The notes under the pieces: generated by a model
The model's database searches: none
Seen by the model: the letters and a program-made list of their open reading frames with translations, nothing else
Told to the model about the DNA's origin: nothing
Assembly (NCBI RefSeq): GCF_030373445.1
Contig: NZ_JAUCYU010000002.1
Location: forward strand, 310,001 to 374,000
DNA from: Roseovarius sp.
GTDB lineage: Bacteria > Pseudomonadota > Alphaproteobacteria > Rhodobacterales > Rhodobacteraceae
Reading direction: 5' to 3'
Length of the DNA: 64,000 nucleotides
Translations under genes and position numbers: made by a program
Shown here: positions 25,771 through 34,242 of the stretch, one piece after another
How positions within the stretch are numbered: position 1 is the stretch's first letter
Layout of the letters: each line of letters starts with the position of its first letter

Positions 25771-26535
25771 TTGACCGAACTGCTGACCGCCGCGCAGATG
25801 CGGGCCGTGGAACGGGCGGCCATCGAGTCGGGCGAGGTGACCGGGCTGGAGCTGATGGAACGCGCCGGGCGGGGCGTTGTCGAGGCGGTGTTCGAGGAAT
25901 GGCCGGACCTGGCGCGGGCGCCGCACAAGGCGGTGGTGCTGTGCGGGCCGGGGAACAATGGCGGCGACGGGTTCGTGGCGGCGCGGCTGTTGCAGGAGTG
26001 GGGCTGGGAGGTGGAGGTTTTTCTCTACGGGGACGCGGAGAAGCTGCCGCCGGATGCGAAGGTGAATTACGAGCGGTGGCGGGAGATGGGGGAGGTGGAG
26101 ACCAGCCAGAAGATGTTCGTGCGCCGTATCTGGCAGTTTGGTGATGAAGATAGGCCCGACCTTTGGGTCGATGCATTGTTTGGCACTGGTCTGACGCGAC
26201 CGCTGGGTGAAAATGTGGGAATGTTGCTCCAAGAGATACTGTCGAGTTTTTCGGAAGCGGTTGATCGAGCGCCGGGAAAGATCGTTTCGGTGGATTTGCC
26301 CTCGGGTTTGGACAGCGACACTGGCAAATCGCGCTTCAAACGACTTCCCCTGGAAAAAGGCACTGTCTTTTATGCGAAGATGGGTGCGCGACGGGGAAAT
26401 ATCACGCGTCGTGACGGGAAACCCCTGCCATGCAGTCTAACTGTCACTTTTCATCGGGCCAAGCTTGGTCACTTTCTCGAAAGCGGACCGGAATACTGCG
26501 GTAAGGTTGTCGTTAAGTCCATTGGGTTAGAATGA
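25771..26535 (+). CDS. nnrE: NAD(P)H-hydrate epimerase (YjeF N-terminal domain)
   Basis: A 254-aa protein that interconverts R- and S-NAD(P)HX damage products so that the dehydratase can repair them. It begins MTELLTAAQMRAVERAAI, has the nucleotide-binding GPGNNGGDGFVAARLL near residue 58, VDALFGTGLTRPLG near residue 130 and DLPSGLDSDTG near residue 177. A TTG at 25771 is used because CGAGGGAG lies 7 bases upstream and the family N-terminus starts there. In most relatives this domain is fused to the dehydratase; here a stop (TGA 26533-26535) separates them. From about 26105 the DNA becomes visibly lower in GC than its surroundings. Confidence 0.9.
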   Translation: MTELLTAAQMRAVERAAIESGEVTGLELMERAGRGVVEAVFEEWPDLARAPHKAVVLCGPGNNGGDGFVAARLLQEWGWEVEVFLYGDAEKLPPDAKVNYERWREMGEVETSQKMFVRRIWQFGDEDRPDLWVDALFGTGLTRPLGENVGMLLQEILSSFSEAVDRAPGKIVSVDLPSGLDSDTGKSRFKRLPLEKGTVFYAKMGARRGNITRRDGKPLPCSLTVTFHRAKLGHFLESGPEYCGKVVVKSIGLE

Positions 26536-27536
26536 TGAAGGGGGAAAAAAGAAAGACAGAGGGCAGCCCCCGGCCGCGGGCGGGGGTGAAGCCTCCGCCC
26601 GGGGGGGCGGTCGGGGGCTGCCCGGCGGTGCCGCCGGGCGATGTGGTTCGGTTGGTCGATGAATCGCACATGCCGCTGCTGCGAAAATCCGCGCAAACCC
26701 ACAAGTACACCCACGGCCACGCCCTCATCCTCACCGGTGGCTCCGGGCGGACCGGGGCGGCGAGGCTGGCGGCACGGGGGGCGTTGAGGATCGGGGCGGG
26801 GCTGGTGACGCTGGGGGTGCCGCCCTCTGCGCAGCAGGAGGTGGCCTGTCAGATCACGGCGCTGATGCTGCGGCGGGTGGCGGATGCCGAAGGCCTGGCG
26901 GAGGTGCTGGAGGACAGGCGGTTGAATGCGCTGTGCCTCGGGCCGGGGCTGGGGGTCGAGCGGGCGGGGGAGTTGGTGCCGGTGGCGTTGGGGGCCTCTG
27001 GTGAAGAGGTCCCAGGTCAGGCCCGGGACGGGGGGTGTGTTCTGGATGCGGATGCGCTGACGGCCATCGCCGGTGATCCGGAGAGGTTCTTCGGGATGTT
27101 GCACGGGGCTTGCGTGCTGACGCCGCATGGCGGGGAGTTTGCGCGGCTGTTTCCGGATATCGCCGAGAAACTGGATGCGGCGCCCACGAAGGGCCCAGCC
27201 TATTCCAAGGTGGATGCGACGCGGGAGGCGGCGGCAAGGGCCGGGTGCGTGGTGCTGTTCAAGGGGCCGGACACGGTGATTGCGGCGCCGGACGGGCGGT
27301 GTTCGGTGAACTCGGCGCAGTATGAGCGCAAGGCGCCGTGGCTGGCGACGGCCGGGGCGGGCGACGTGCTGGCGGGGTTCATCACCGGGCTGCTGGCACG
27401 GGGTTTTGCGCCGATGCAGGCGGCGGAGACCGGCGCCTGGCTCCACGTGGAGTGTGCGCGGGCTTTCGGGCCGGGGCTGATCGCGGAGGATCTGCCGGAG
27501 GAATTGCCAGGCGTTTTCAGGGGGTTAGGGCTCTAA
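26532..27536 (+). CDS. nnrD: ADP-dependent NAD(P)H-hydrate dehydratase (YjeF C-terminal domain)
   Basis: A 334-aa protein of the ribokinase-like carbohydrate kinase fold that dehydrates S-NAD(P)HX. The domain starts near residue 55 (HKYTHGHALILTGG), with GAARLAARGALRIGAGLVT, the DADAL segment near residue 174, TPHGGEFARLF and the catalytic TAGAGDVLAGFITGLL near residue 275. The first about 37 residues (MMKGEKRKTEGSPRPRAG and on) have no counterpart in the family and are encoded by a GC-rich palindrome. ATG overlaps the nnrE stop (ATGATG), suggesting coupled translation of a split gene. Confidence 0.88.
   Translation: MMKGEKRKTEGSPRPRAGVKPPPGGAVGGCPAVPPGDVVRLVDESHMPLLRKSAQTHKYTHGHALILTGGSGRTGAARLAARGALRIGAGLVTLGVPPSAQQEVACQITALMLRRVADAEGLAEVLEDRRLNALCLGPGLGVERAGELVPVALGASGEEVPGQARDGGCVLDADALTAIAGDPERFFGMLHGACVLTPHGGEFARLFPDIAEKLDAAPTKGPAYSKVDATREAAARAGCVVLFKGPDTVIAAPDGRCSVNSAQYERKAPWLATAGAGDVLAGFITGLLARGFAPMQAAETGAWLHVECARAFGPGLIAEDLPEELPGVFRGLGL
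26561..26638. repeat. Translated GC-rich palindromic element in nnrD
   Basis: GGGCAGCCCCCG (26561-26572) pairs with CGGGGGCTGCCC (26612-26623), with inner pairing GGGCGG (26578-26583)/CCGCCC (26595-26600) and a short G-run bulge. A second perfect hairpin, CCCGGCGG-TG-CCGCCGGG, spans 26621-26638. The element is read in frame by nnrD and follows a purine run at 26535-26560. Confidence 0.85.
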
Positions 27537-27542
27537 CAAGCA

Positions 27543-27569
27543 AAAACCCCGGGGAGAGCCCGGGGTTTT
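27543..27569. terminator. Bidirectional terminator between nnrD and the Hint gene
   Basis: AAAACCCCGGG-GAGAG-CCCGGGGTTTT is a near-perfect stem with A-run on one side and T-run on the other, serving both convergent genes. Confidence 0.85.
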
Positions 27570-27601
27570 CACTTGGTTTGGAGGGTACTTTATTCGAGTG
27601 G

Positions 27602-28102
27602 TTAACGCTTGGTTACCGGTACTGCGCATTCCGCCATGTGGCTCGCCACCTCGAGACCGTCGACATAGAGCACGTGGGGTGTGTCGAACTCGATGTCGTA
27701 TACGGTCATGGTGGCGGCCTCATGGAGGGTGACGAACTCGCCATCCACGAGCCGCGCGGCGGGTACGAGCGCCTGTTCCGCACCGAACAGGGCCTTGGCC
27801 CGCCAATCGCGCACGAGAACCGGTTGGCCGGCGGGCAGGGTCGCGTCACGCTCGGGGCGGTTGTGGCCAAGGGAGCTGGCCTTGATCCGCACCGCGCGAC
27901 CCGTGATCCGGCGACGGCGGATCGATCGGAGGACCGCCATGCCAGTATCGCGGGTGATGACACGAGTGCCCGGCCGCAGGTCGGAGACACGCAATTCGCC
28001 GTCGAGCGTCATGATGAGGGCGCCCCCGGGGAGGCCCGTCTCGTCTGCTGCGACGGCTGGAGAGAGGTCAAACGTATCCTGCCGAGCCAATGCCGGTTTC
28101 AT
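27602..28102 (-). CDS. Hint-domain protein
   Basis: A 166-aa protein with the Hint (hedgehog/intein) fold found in many roseobacter genomes. The central core shows GALIMTLDGELRVSDLRPGTRVITRDTG near residue 45, then GRAVRIKASSLGHNRP and RDATLPAGQPVLVRD, and ends VYDIEFDTPHVLYVDGLEV. Typical relatives sit at the C-terminus of large secreted proteins and may self-process; here the domain stands alone. The Thr/Cys pattern for autocatalysis is not clearly complete. The start MKPALARQDTF is used; 73 upstream codons are open but low quality. Function unknown. Confidence 0.7.
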   Translation of the reverse strand: MKPALARQDTFDLSPAVAADETGLPGGALIMTLDGELRVSDLRPGTRVITRDTGMAVLRSIRRRRITGRAVRIKASSLGHNRPERDATLPAGQPVLVRDWRAKALFGAEQALVPAARLVDGEFVTLHEAATMTVYDIEFDTPHVLYVDGLEVASHMAECAVPVTKR

Positions 28103-28254
28103 GTTCGTATCCTGCTGTAGTTCTGCCTCAATTTTTCCACTACAATATGGCAAGATTGCGTTAATGTCGCGTCCTTTCTTGGGAGGGCGGCGCGGCGCGG
28201 GCCGATTTTTTCGCTCGCATCGGCCTGTGGGCTTTGCTATTCCACAGCCTCGAT

Positions 28255-28339
28255 GCGGGTGTGGCGAAATTGGTAGACGCACCAGATTTAGGTTCTGGCG
28301 CCGCAAGGCGTGGGGGTTCAAGTCCCTCCACCCGCACCA
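28255..28339 (+). tRNA. tRNA-Leu (anticodon UAG)
   Basis: The acceptor stem GCGGGTG (28255-28261) pairs with CACCCGC (28329-28335), discriminator A and encoded CCA follow. The anticodon arm CCAGA-TTTAGGT-TCTGG gives anticodon TAG (reads CUN Leu codons). The long variable arm (CGCCGCAAGGCG region) and TTCAAGT T-loop confirm a class II leucine tRNA. Confidence 0.97.
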
Positions 28340-28390
28340 CAGTGATCTGGCCTTGCGGTTACGTGTTTGCCGCGGCCCAGGTTCCCCTGG

Positions 28391-30487
28391 CTATTCCGCG
28401 GCCTCGAGCCTGTCCCGGTGTGTGGCCGGTGCCGCTCGCGACGCGGTGTCTTCGCTGGCCGGCAGCCTGAGGGTGAATTTCGCGCCTTTCCCGATGTCGC
28501 TTTCAATTTCCAGCGCGCCGTTCTGGATGGTGGCGAGACTGCGCGAAATGGCGAGGCCGAGCCCGAGGCCCGCGTGCTTGCGCGTGCTCGACGATTCCAG
28601 TTGCTCGAAGGCTTCGAATATGCGGCCCTGTTCCTCGGGCGGGATGCCGGGGCCGGTGTCGATCACCTCGAAGACGGCTTCGTCGCCGGACTGGTAGGCC
28701 TTGATTTCGACGGTTCCGCGTTCCGTGAACTTGATCGCGTTGCCCACCAGGTTGAGAAGGATCTGGGTGGTGCGCAACGGGTCGCAGTACACCTGGCCGC
28801 CCCTGGCCGTGACCTTGAACCCCAGGCCGTTTTCTTCGGCCCTGAGGCGGCTTTGTTCTGCGGCAGAAGACACGAGCGAGTCTATTTCCAGCACTTCGGG
28901 GTGGACCTTCACCTTCCGGGTTTCCGTCTTTGCGAAGTCGATCATGTCCTCGACGAGACCATGCAGGTGCTTGGCGGACCGCTCCTGTTTTTCCATCGTC
29001 TCGACGAAGTGATTGATAAGGGTGGAGACCTCGTGCCGGACCTCCGCGATATCGACTTCGGAGCCGTCGAGTTTCTCGCGCAACGACCTGGTCATGCCCA
29101 GCGTTTCGATGTTCTTGCCCAGGGAGGACAGGCCGAGGATGACCGTGATGGGGGTGCGCAATTCGTGGGACAGGGTGTCGATAAATTCCGATTTCGCGCG
29201 GCTGGCGGACTCGGCTTCGTCCAGTGCCTTCTTCAACTGGGTCGCGTCCGTCCGGACGGAGACACGCCCGCCATCGCTCAGGGCGCGGTCGGAGGCGAGA
29301 AGGTATCGGCCGTTCGACAGCTCCTGTTCGAATTCCGTGTCCGGGCCGAAGAACCCCTCGACGCGCTTCTGTATCCATTCTTCCTCGCAGCCAATCGCAT
29401 CCGGGTGCTGGCCGCCTTCGACGCCCAGGCGAATGATGTCCTCGAACCTGGCGCCGTGGGTGATGCGCCTGGACGAGACCTGGTAGATCTCGGCGTACTT
29501 GGCGTTGAAGGCAACCAGCCGGCCGTCGGCGTCGAACATGGCGAAACCGTCGTCCATCGCGTCAATCGCGCTGACAAGGCGCATCTGGGCGCGCCGCTGC
29601 AGGACAGCCAGCGCCACGATGATCAGGACGACGGCAATGATCAGGATGGAGACCAGCGCTATCAGCAGGCGATCCTTGATGTAGGTGGGCGACGCCGCGG
29701 GCCACCCCCCGGCGGGGACCGCCATCATTTCCCAGTGGCCATTGGGGAAATCCAGTTCGAGGCTGACAGGCTCCATGCCCTCCACCGCGGGTTGCCCGTA
29801 GACGGTGCCGTGACGCGGGGCCTCGTCCGAGGCCGATTTGACGAGAACGTCGAAACCGCGGCTCAATTCCGACAGGCCGGTCGCAACGAGGAACCTGTCG
29901 TAGTCGGCGACCATCGACACGATGCCCCAGAGCCGCTTGCCATTCTCGGGGGACGTCCCGGGCACGTATGCCGGTTGGCGGAAGACAAACGCTCGGCCAC
30001 CCTGTACGAGGCTGACAGGGCCGGTGATGGTGGCCGTGCCGCTTTCGGCAGCCCGCAAAACGCCTGGAAGCTGTTCCGGGTTGTCCCGGTAATTCAATCC
30101 GAGCGCGCGCTCGTTGCCTTCGACCGGGAAGACCATCTCGACCTTCAGATCCGGGGCCGCAGCGACATTGATGATCTTGCCCTGGTCGTACTCGAGCGAT
30201 TGCAGGTAGGATGCGAACTGCTTCTGGGTCAGCGACGGGTTTTCTTCGATGAACGTCGTGATCTTCTGGAGCAGGAGGAAGTGGCCGAAGATGCTTTCCT
30301 CGATTTCCTCGCGCACCTCGATCAGCTCGATCGTGCTCTCTGTGCTGAGCTCGTTCAGATAGTTGTCATGGAGTAGCCGGTCTACCTCGACCGCCACAAA
30401 CACCAGGGTGGTGGTGAGCAACAGAAAGAGTCCCACCATGAGACGGGGAAGGGAAGACGTCAGCTTCCTGGATTTGGCTCTACTCAT
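28391..30487 (-). CDS. CHASE-PAS hybrid-free sensor histidine kinase
   Basis: A 698-aa membrane sensor kinase. An N-terminal helix (about residues 15-36) and a second helix (about residues 276-300, LLIALVSILIIAVVLII) bracket an extracytoplasmic CHASE-type domain (FPVEGNERALGLNYRDNP near residue 120). A PAS-like domain follows (AMDDGFAMFDADGRLVAFN near residue 315), then HisKA with the phospho-His in FIDTLSHELRTPITVI near residue 447, and HATPase_c with NLVGNAIKFTERG, DTGPGIPPEEQGRIFEAFEQ and GLGLGLAISR. No receiver domain is present and no response regulator is encoded nearby. Ligand unknown. Confidence 0.9.
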   Translation of the reverse strand: MSRAKSRKLTSSLPRLMVGLFLLLTTTLVFVAVEVDRLLHDNYLNELSTESTIELIEVREEIEESIFGHFLLLQKITTFIEENPSLTQKQFASYLQSLEYDQGKIINVAAAPDLKVEMVFPVEGNERALGLNYRDNPEQLPGVLRAAESGTATITGPVSLVQGGRAFVFRQPAYVPGTSPENGKRLWGIVSMVADYDRFLVATGLSELSRGFDVLVKSASDEAPRHGTVYGQPAVEGMEPVSLELDFPNGHWEMMAVPAGGWPAASPTYIKDRLLIALVSILIIAVVLIIVALAVLQRRAQMRLVSAIDAMDDGFAMFDADGRLVAFNAKYAEIYQVSSRRITHGARFEDIIRLGVEGGQHPDAIGCEEEWIQKRVEGFFGPDTEFEQELSNGRYLLASDRALSDGGRVSVRTDATQLKKALDEAESASRAKSEFIDTLSHELRTPITVILGLSSLGKNIETLGMTRSLREKLDGSEVDIAEVRHEVSTLINHFVETMEKQERSAKHLHGLVEDMIDFAKTETRKVKVHPEVLEIDSLVSSAAEQSRLRAEENGLGFKVTARGGQVYCDPLRTTQILLNLVGNAIKFTERGTVEIKAYQSGDEAVFEVIDTGPGIPPEEQGRIFEAFEQLESSSTRKHAGLGLGLAISRSLATIQNGALEIESDIGKGAKFTLRLPASEDTASRAAPATHRDRLEAAE

Positions 30488-30931
30488 GCTCGTTTATGTC
30501 TGCCTGTCTGACGTCGGTTACTGCTTTTTGCCCGGTTCTCATCAGGTCGGGACGCGGATGTTTTCCGCGGGGACCTGACCCGAGACCCAGCGTTCTATAG
30601 GGGTACTATGCCGATTTTTGGGCATTTTCAGGGCGTGTGTTCTGCAAAAGACCTGGGCGGGTGGATGAGCCGGGAACGGGGCAGGGCGGGGCGGGGCACC
30701 AGCGTGGCCCGCAGCGCAGCCGAAAACCGGGCACGTCTGCGCCGCGTGATCGCCCCTTACGCCGGTTTCGCGCCCATCAGCCCGATTATTGACCGGCAAC
30801 CATGGCGCGCTTGCGTCACCGCGGGAGGGATTTGCGCGGGGCTGCGGATTGGCGTTGCCGTCCATCCGGCGATGTGCAAGGCAGAATCCGGGCAATTCCG
30901 CCTCAACCTCAAGACTATCGGGAGGGTATGG
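30488..30931. other. Gap between kinase and lipoprotein genes
   Basis: This 444-base stretch shows no convincing gene. An interrupted inverted repeat TCAGGTC...GACCTGA (30542-30548/30572-30578) with an inner GCGGA/TCCGC stem sits 60 bases upstream of the kinase start and could be its regulatory leader. The rightward reading frame through the rest lacks a ribosome site and family features. Confidence 0.4.
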
Positions 30932-31192
30932 ATGCGGCCAATAACCGCCATGCTGCCGTTGGCTTTTCTGGCTCTTGCAGCCTGTGATGACACTGTTTCA
31001 GGGGTGGCCACCGGGCCGGACGGCTATCTCGAGACCGTGCCGCCGGAAGTGGCGGCGCTTGCCGCTCCGGACCAGAACCTGCAGACGGTGCAGCTTCGCT
31101 CGGACGGGTGCTACTGGTACCTGTACGAAGGCCCGGTCGAGACGCTGATGGTGCCGCTTCGGGCCAATACCGGGGGCAAGATCTGTACCTGA
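30932..31192 (+). CDS. Small lipoprotein
   Basis: An 86-aa protein with a lipoprotein signal: MRPITAMLPLAFLALAAC, in which LAAC is the lipobox and Cys18 would be lipidated. The mature part is about 69 residues and holds two further Cys (DGCYWYLYEG near residue 59 and KICT at the end), likely a disulfide. The ribosome site GGGAGG lies directly upstream. No family is recognised; DGCYWYLYEGPVET resembles short outer-membrane lipoproteins of roseobacters. A bidirectional terminator follows. Confidence 0.75.
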   Translation: MRPITAMLPLAFLALAACDDTVSGVATGPDGYLETVPPEVAALAAPDQNLQTVQLRSDGCYWYLYEGPVETLMVPLRANTGGKICT

Positions 31193-31220
31193 GCCGTCGG
31201 GCCGGTGCGTGACCCCATGA

Positions 31221-31256
31221 AAAAAGGCCTTCCGCCATGCCGGCGGAGGGCCTTTT
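31221..31256. terminator. Bidirectional terminator
   Basis: AAAAAGGCC-TTCCGCC-ATGC-CGGCGGA-GGGCCTTTT forms a long stem with A- and T-runs, between the convergent lipoprotein and L,D-transpeptidase genes. Confidence 0.88.
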
Positions 31257-31284
31257 CGTTAGGTCGCCCCGGGGTGCGGCGGGC

Positions 31285-31932
31285 TCAGAGCACGCCGCTG
31301 GTGGGGTAGAGATAGGCCGTCGAGCCGAGCGAGACGTTCGGGTAGAGCTCGTTGATATGGGCCATGACCATGCGGATGCAGCCCGAGCTGGCGCGGCCGC
31401 CGATGGTGCGGGGTTCGGGCGTGCCGTGGATGCGCAGGTAGCTGTCGCGGCTGCCGCGATAGAGGTAGAGCGCGCGGGAGCCGAGCGGGTTGGTCGGCCC
31501 CGGTTCGACGCCGCCGGCGTGCTGGGCGTAGAGCTCGGGGTCGCGTTCGATCATGCTCTTGGTGGGGGTCCAGCTGGGCCACTTGGCCTTGCGCTTGATC
31601 GAGTAGATGCCGGGCACGTAGAGCTTGCCGCGGGCAATGGCGACGCCGTAGCGCATGGCCGTGCCGCCGGGCTCGATGTGGTAGAGGAAGCGGGCGACGC
31701 TGTCGACATGGATGTCGCCGGCCTTGAGCCCCGGCTTGGTCTCGACCCGGACGGGCAAGAAGCGCGGCTCGAGCCCCCAGGGGTTGGTGGTGGAAGGGTC
31801 GTAGCCCGGCGGGGTGACCTGGGCATCCCACATGTCCCAGTCGCCGGCGGCGGCGCTGGCCATGGAGGGCGCGACGACCGGGGCGGAGAACATGGCGGCA
31901 GTCGTGATGATGAAATGGCGCCGGGTGAGCAT
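31285..31932 (-). CDS. L,D-transpeptidase (YkuD domain)
   Basis: A 215-aa exported enzyme that makes 3-3 peptidoglycan cross-links or attaches proteins to the wall. The N-terminus MLTRRHFIITTAAMFS resembles a Tat signal (T-R-R-x-F-I). The catalytic motif is complete: IHGTPEPRTIGGRASSGCIR near residue 165, with His and Cys of the YkuD domain at H-x-S-G-C-I-R spacing. Earlier strands ARGKLYVPGIYSIKR and YRGSRDSYLRIHG fit the family. The ribosome site AAGGAG precedes the start. No PG-binding or LysM domain is attached. Confidence 0.9.
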   Translation of the reverse strand: MLTRRHFIITTAAMFSAPVVAPSMASAAAGDWDMWDAQVTPPGYDPSTTNPWGLEPRFLPVRVETKPGLKAGDIHVDSVARFLYHIEPGGTAMRYGVAIARGKLYVPGIYSIKRKAKWPSWTPTKSMIERDPELYAQHAGGVEPGPTNPLGSRALYLYRGSRDSYLRIHGTPEPRTIGGRASSGCIRMVMAHINELYPNVSLGSTAYLYPTSGVL

Positions 31933-32081
31933 GGCAGGGGGCTCCTTTGATCTTGGGGCTGCGCAGCGCAGACCCGCTTATTTATCCGGAACGGTTAACG
32001 CATCAACTATAGAAATGGGTCCGAAGTTCAATCAATAAGTCTTGAAGCGTTGCAGGCTTGCAATGCCCGGGCGCCATTGCC

Positions 32082-32531
32082 CTATTCTTCGGCGATATCC
32101 TCGTGCCAGAGCTCGGGTTTCTCGCGGATGAAGCGGGTCATCAGGGCGATGCAGTCGGGATCCTGCAGGAGATGCACCTCGACCCCGCGGTCGCGCAGGA
32201 AGGGAATGTTGCCCTCGAATGTCTCGTTCTCGCCGATCACCACGCGGGGGATGCCGAACTGGATGATGGTGCCGGTGCACATCATGCAGGGGCTGAGCGA
32301 GGTATAGAGGGTCATGCCGCGGTAGCTGCGCTGGCGGCCGGCCTTGCGCAGGCAGTCCATCTCGCCATGGGCGATGGGGTCGCCCTGCTGGACGCGCTGG
32401 TTGCGGCCGCGCGCGATCAGCTCGTCGCCGCGCGCGAGCGCGCTGCCGATGGGGCATCCGCCTTCTTCGTAGCCCGCGAGCGCCTCGTCATAGGCGACGC
32501 GCAGAAGTTTACGATCTGTTTCGGAGAGCAC
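32082..32531 (-). CDS. Nucleoside/cytosine deaminase
   Basis: A 149-aa zinc-dependent cytidine deaminase superfamily enzyme. The zinc site is complete: [11 protein letters not shown] (H-x-E) near residue 62 and SPCMMC (P-C-x-x-C) near residue 91. The N-terminus [20 protein letters not shown] and the position of the motifs resemble yeast cytosine deaminase and bacterial nucleoside deaminases rather than the tRNA-specific TadA. The GTG at 32531 is chosen since GAGG lies 8 bases upstream; longer in-frame extension is unrelated. The substrate is not certain. Confidence 0.85.
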   Translation of the reverse strand: MLSETDRKLLRVAYDEALAGYEEGGCPIGSALARGDELIARGRNQRVQQGDPIAHGEMDCLRKAGRQRSYRGMTLYTSLSPCMMCTGTIIQFGIPRVVIGENETFEGNIPFLRDRGVEVHLLQDPDCIALMTRFIREKPELWHEDIAEE

Positions 32532-32636
32532 TTTACGCCTCGTCTTTCTGGAAAGGGTTAACGCACGGTGCGCAGGGTGCGGCACCGGCGCGAGGATTGG
32601 AAGCGGAATCATCGCGCGCACGCCCCCAGAACCCGC

Positions 32637-32664
32637 TTGCACTGAGGCCCTGCCAACCCTAGAA
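32637..32664 (+). promoter_or_regulatory. Possible sigma70 promoter of tig
   Basis: TTGCAC (32637-32642), 16-base spacer, CTAGAA (32659-32664), 63 bases upstream of the tig start. Confidence 0.4.
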
Positions 32665-32727
32665 GGGCGCGTGATTTTGACCGCCGCGGACGCCTCTGCG
32701 GCCCTTGGATGCAATGGAAGGACGAAC

Positions 32728-34059
32728 ATGCAGGTCACGGAAACCCAGAACGAGGGGCTCAAGCGCGCCTACAAGATGGTGCTGACGGCCCAGGAGCTTG
32801 ACGACAAGGTCATGGACAAGCTCAAGGAGGCCCAGCCCGACATCGAGATGAAAGGCTTTCGCAAGGGCAAGGTCCCGCTGCCGCTGCTGAAGAAGCAGTT
32901 CGGCCAGCGCGTGCTGGGCGAAGCGATGCAGGAAGCCGTCGACGGCGCGATGAGCCAGCATTTCGAGGACAAGGGCGAGCGCCCCGCCGGCGAGCCGGCG
33001 GTGAAGATGGTCAACGAGGACTGGAAAGAGGGCGACGACGTCGAGGTCGAGATGTCCTACGAGGCGCTGCCGGAGGTGCCCGAGGTCGACTTCAAGTCGG
33101 TGAAGATCGAGCGGATGGTGGTGAAGCCGGATGACGGTGCCGTGGACGACGCGCTGAAGAGCCTGGCCGAGAACGCGCAGAACTTCGAGGACCGCAAGAA
33201 GGGTACCAAGGCGAAGGATGGCGACCAGGTCGTGATCGACTTCGTGGGCCGCGTCGATGGCGAGGCGTTCGAGGGCGGCAGTGCCGAGGATTACCCGCTC
33301 GTGCTGGGCTCGAACAGCTTCATCCCCGGGTTCGAGGAGCAGCTTGTCGGCGTCAAGCAGGACGAGGAAAAGGTTGTCACCGTGAACTTCCCCGACGAGT
33401 ACCAGGCCGAGCACCTGGCCGGGAAGGAAGCCGAGTTCACCTGCACCGTGAAGGCGGTGAAGGCCCCGGCGCCGGCGGAGATCGACGACGACCTGGCGCA
33501 GAAATACGGCTCGGACAGCCTGGATGCCCTGAAGGAGCAGATCAAGGAGCGCCTGGAGCAGGAATACGCCGGCGCGTCGCGTGCCGTCATGAAGCGCAAG
33601 CTGTTGGACGAGCTGGATAAAAAGGTCGATTTCGAGCTGCCGCCGAGCATGGTGGAGGCCGAGGCCAAGCAGATCGCGCACCAGCTGTGGCATGACGAGA
33701 ACCCCGATGTTCAGGGCCATGATCACCCCGAGGTGGAGCCCACCGAGGAGCACACCAAGCTGGCCGAGCGCCGGGTGCGCCTGGGCCTGCTTCTGGCCGA
33801 TATCGGCCAGAAGGCCAAGGTCGAGGTGACCGATGCCGAGATGACGCAGGCCGTCATGGAGCAGGCGCGGCAATACCCCGGGCAGGAGCGCCAGTTCTTT
33901 GAATTCGTTCAGCAAAACCCGCAGATGCGGCAGCAGCTTCGGGCGCCGATCTTCGAGGACAAGGTGATCGACTATATCGTCGAGCTGGCCGACGTGACCG
34001 AGAAGGAAGTCACCAAGGACGAGCTTGAAAAATCGGTTGAGGCGCTGGAAGACGAGTAA
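32728..34059 (+). CDS. tig: Trigger factor
   Basis: A ribosome-bound chaperone and peptidyl-prolyl isomerase. The 443-aa protein has the ribosome-docking signature [17 protein letters not shown] near residue 44, the FKBP-type PPIase domain ([20 protein letters not shown] near residue 168, PGFEEQLVG) and the helical C-terminal chaperone arms, with an acidic tail. The start [13 protein letters not shown] is canonical and follows GGAAGGA. A terminator follows 27 bases after the stop. It stands alone; the clpP-clpX-lon genes often linked in other bacteria are not here. Confidence 0.97.
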   Translation: MQVTETQNEGLKRAYKMVLTAQELDDKVMDKLKEAQPDIEMKGFRKGKVPLPLLKKQFGQRVLGEAMQEAVDGAMSQHFEDKGERPAGEPAVKMVNEDWKEGDDVEVEMSYEALPEVPEVDFKSVKIERMVVKPDDGAVDDALKSLAENAQNFEDRKKGTKAKDGDQVVIDFVGRVDGEAFEGGSAEDYPLVLGSNSFIPGFEEQLVGVKQDEEKVVTVNFPDEYQAEHLAGKEAEFTCTVKAVKAPAPAEIDDDLAQKYGSDSLDALKEQIKERLEQEYAGASRAVMKRKLLDELDKKVDFELPPSMVEAEAKQIAHQLWHDENPDVQGHDHPEVEPTEEHTKLAERRVRLGLLLADIGQKAKVEVTDAEMTQAVMEQARQYPGQERQFFEFVQQNPQMRQQLRAPIFEDKVIDYIVELADVTEKEVTKDELEKSVEALEDE

Positions 34060-34085
34060 GCCGTCGGACAGTGACCGGAAGAGGG

Positions 34086-34113
34086 AAAGGCCGTCCTTCG
34101 GGGCGGCCTTTTC
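34086..34113 (+). terminator. Rho-independent terminator of tig
   Basis: AAAGGCCG and CGGCCTTT pair around a TTCGG-type loop (34086-34112), followed by TTTT. Confidence 0.85.
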
Positions 34114-34138
34114 TGTTGGAGAGGGGGCAAAATCCGAC

Positions 34139-34182
34139 GTCGGTATAACGTCGGTATCTTGTCGGTATTGCGTCGGTGTTTT
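34139..34182 (+). repeat. 44-bp array of four 11-bp units, locus 3
   Basis: Units are GTCGGTATAAC, GTCGGTATCTT, GTCGGTATTGC and GTCGGTGTTTT. It sits immediately downstream of the tig terminator, before a convergent gene. The order (three GTCGGTAT units then one GTCGGTGT unit) matches the other two loci. Confidence 0.9.
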
Positions 34183-34242
34183 TGTTCGGGCGGGCGGGGC
34201 TCGTCAGCCCTTGCGGGCTGCCTCGCCGGGCGAGGGGTGGCC

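Noticed and set aside
26545-26551. AAAAAAG run in nnrD as a programmed frameshift signal joining nnrE to nnrD.
   Set aside because: It lies after the nnrE stop and its codon phase does not fit an X-XXY-YYZ heptamer.
28321-28390. A second tRNA or attachment site at the 3' end of tRNA-Leu.
   Set aside because: No direct repeat of the tRNA 3' end and no integrase was found in the window.
30608-30931. Rightward coding region upstream of the small lipoprotein.
   Set aside because: No ribosome site or family pattern; the lipoprotein signal and GGGAGG site at 30932 give a better start.
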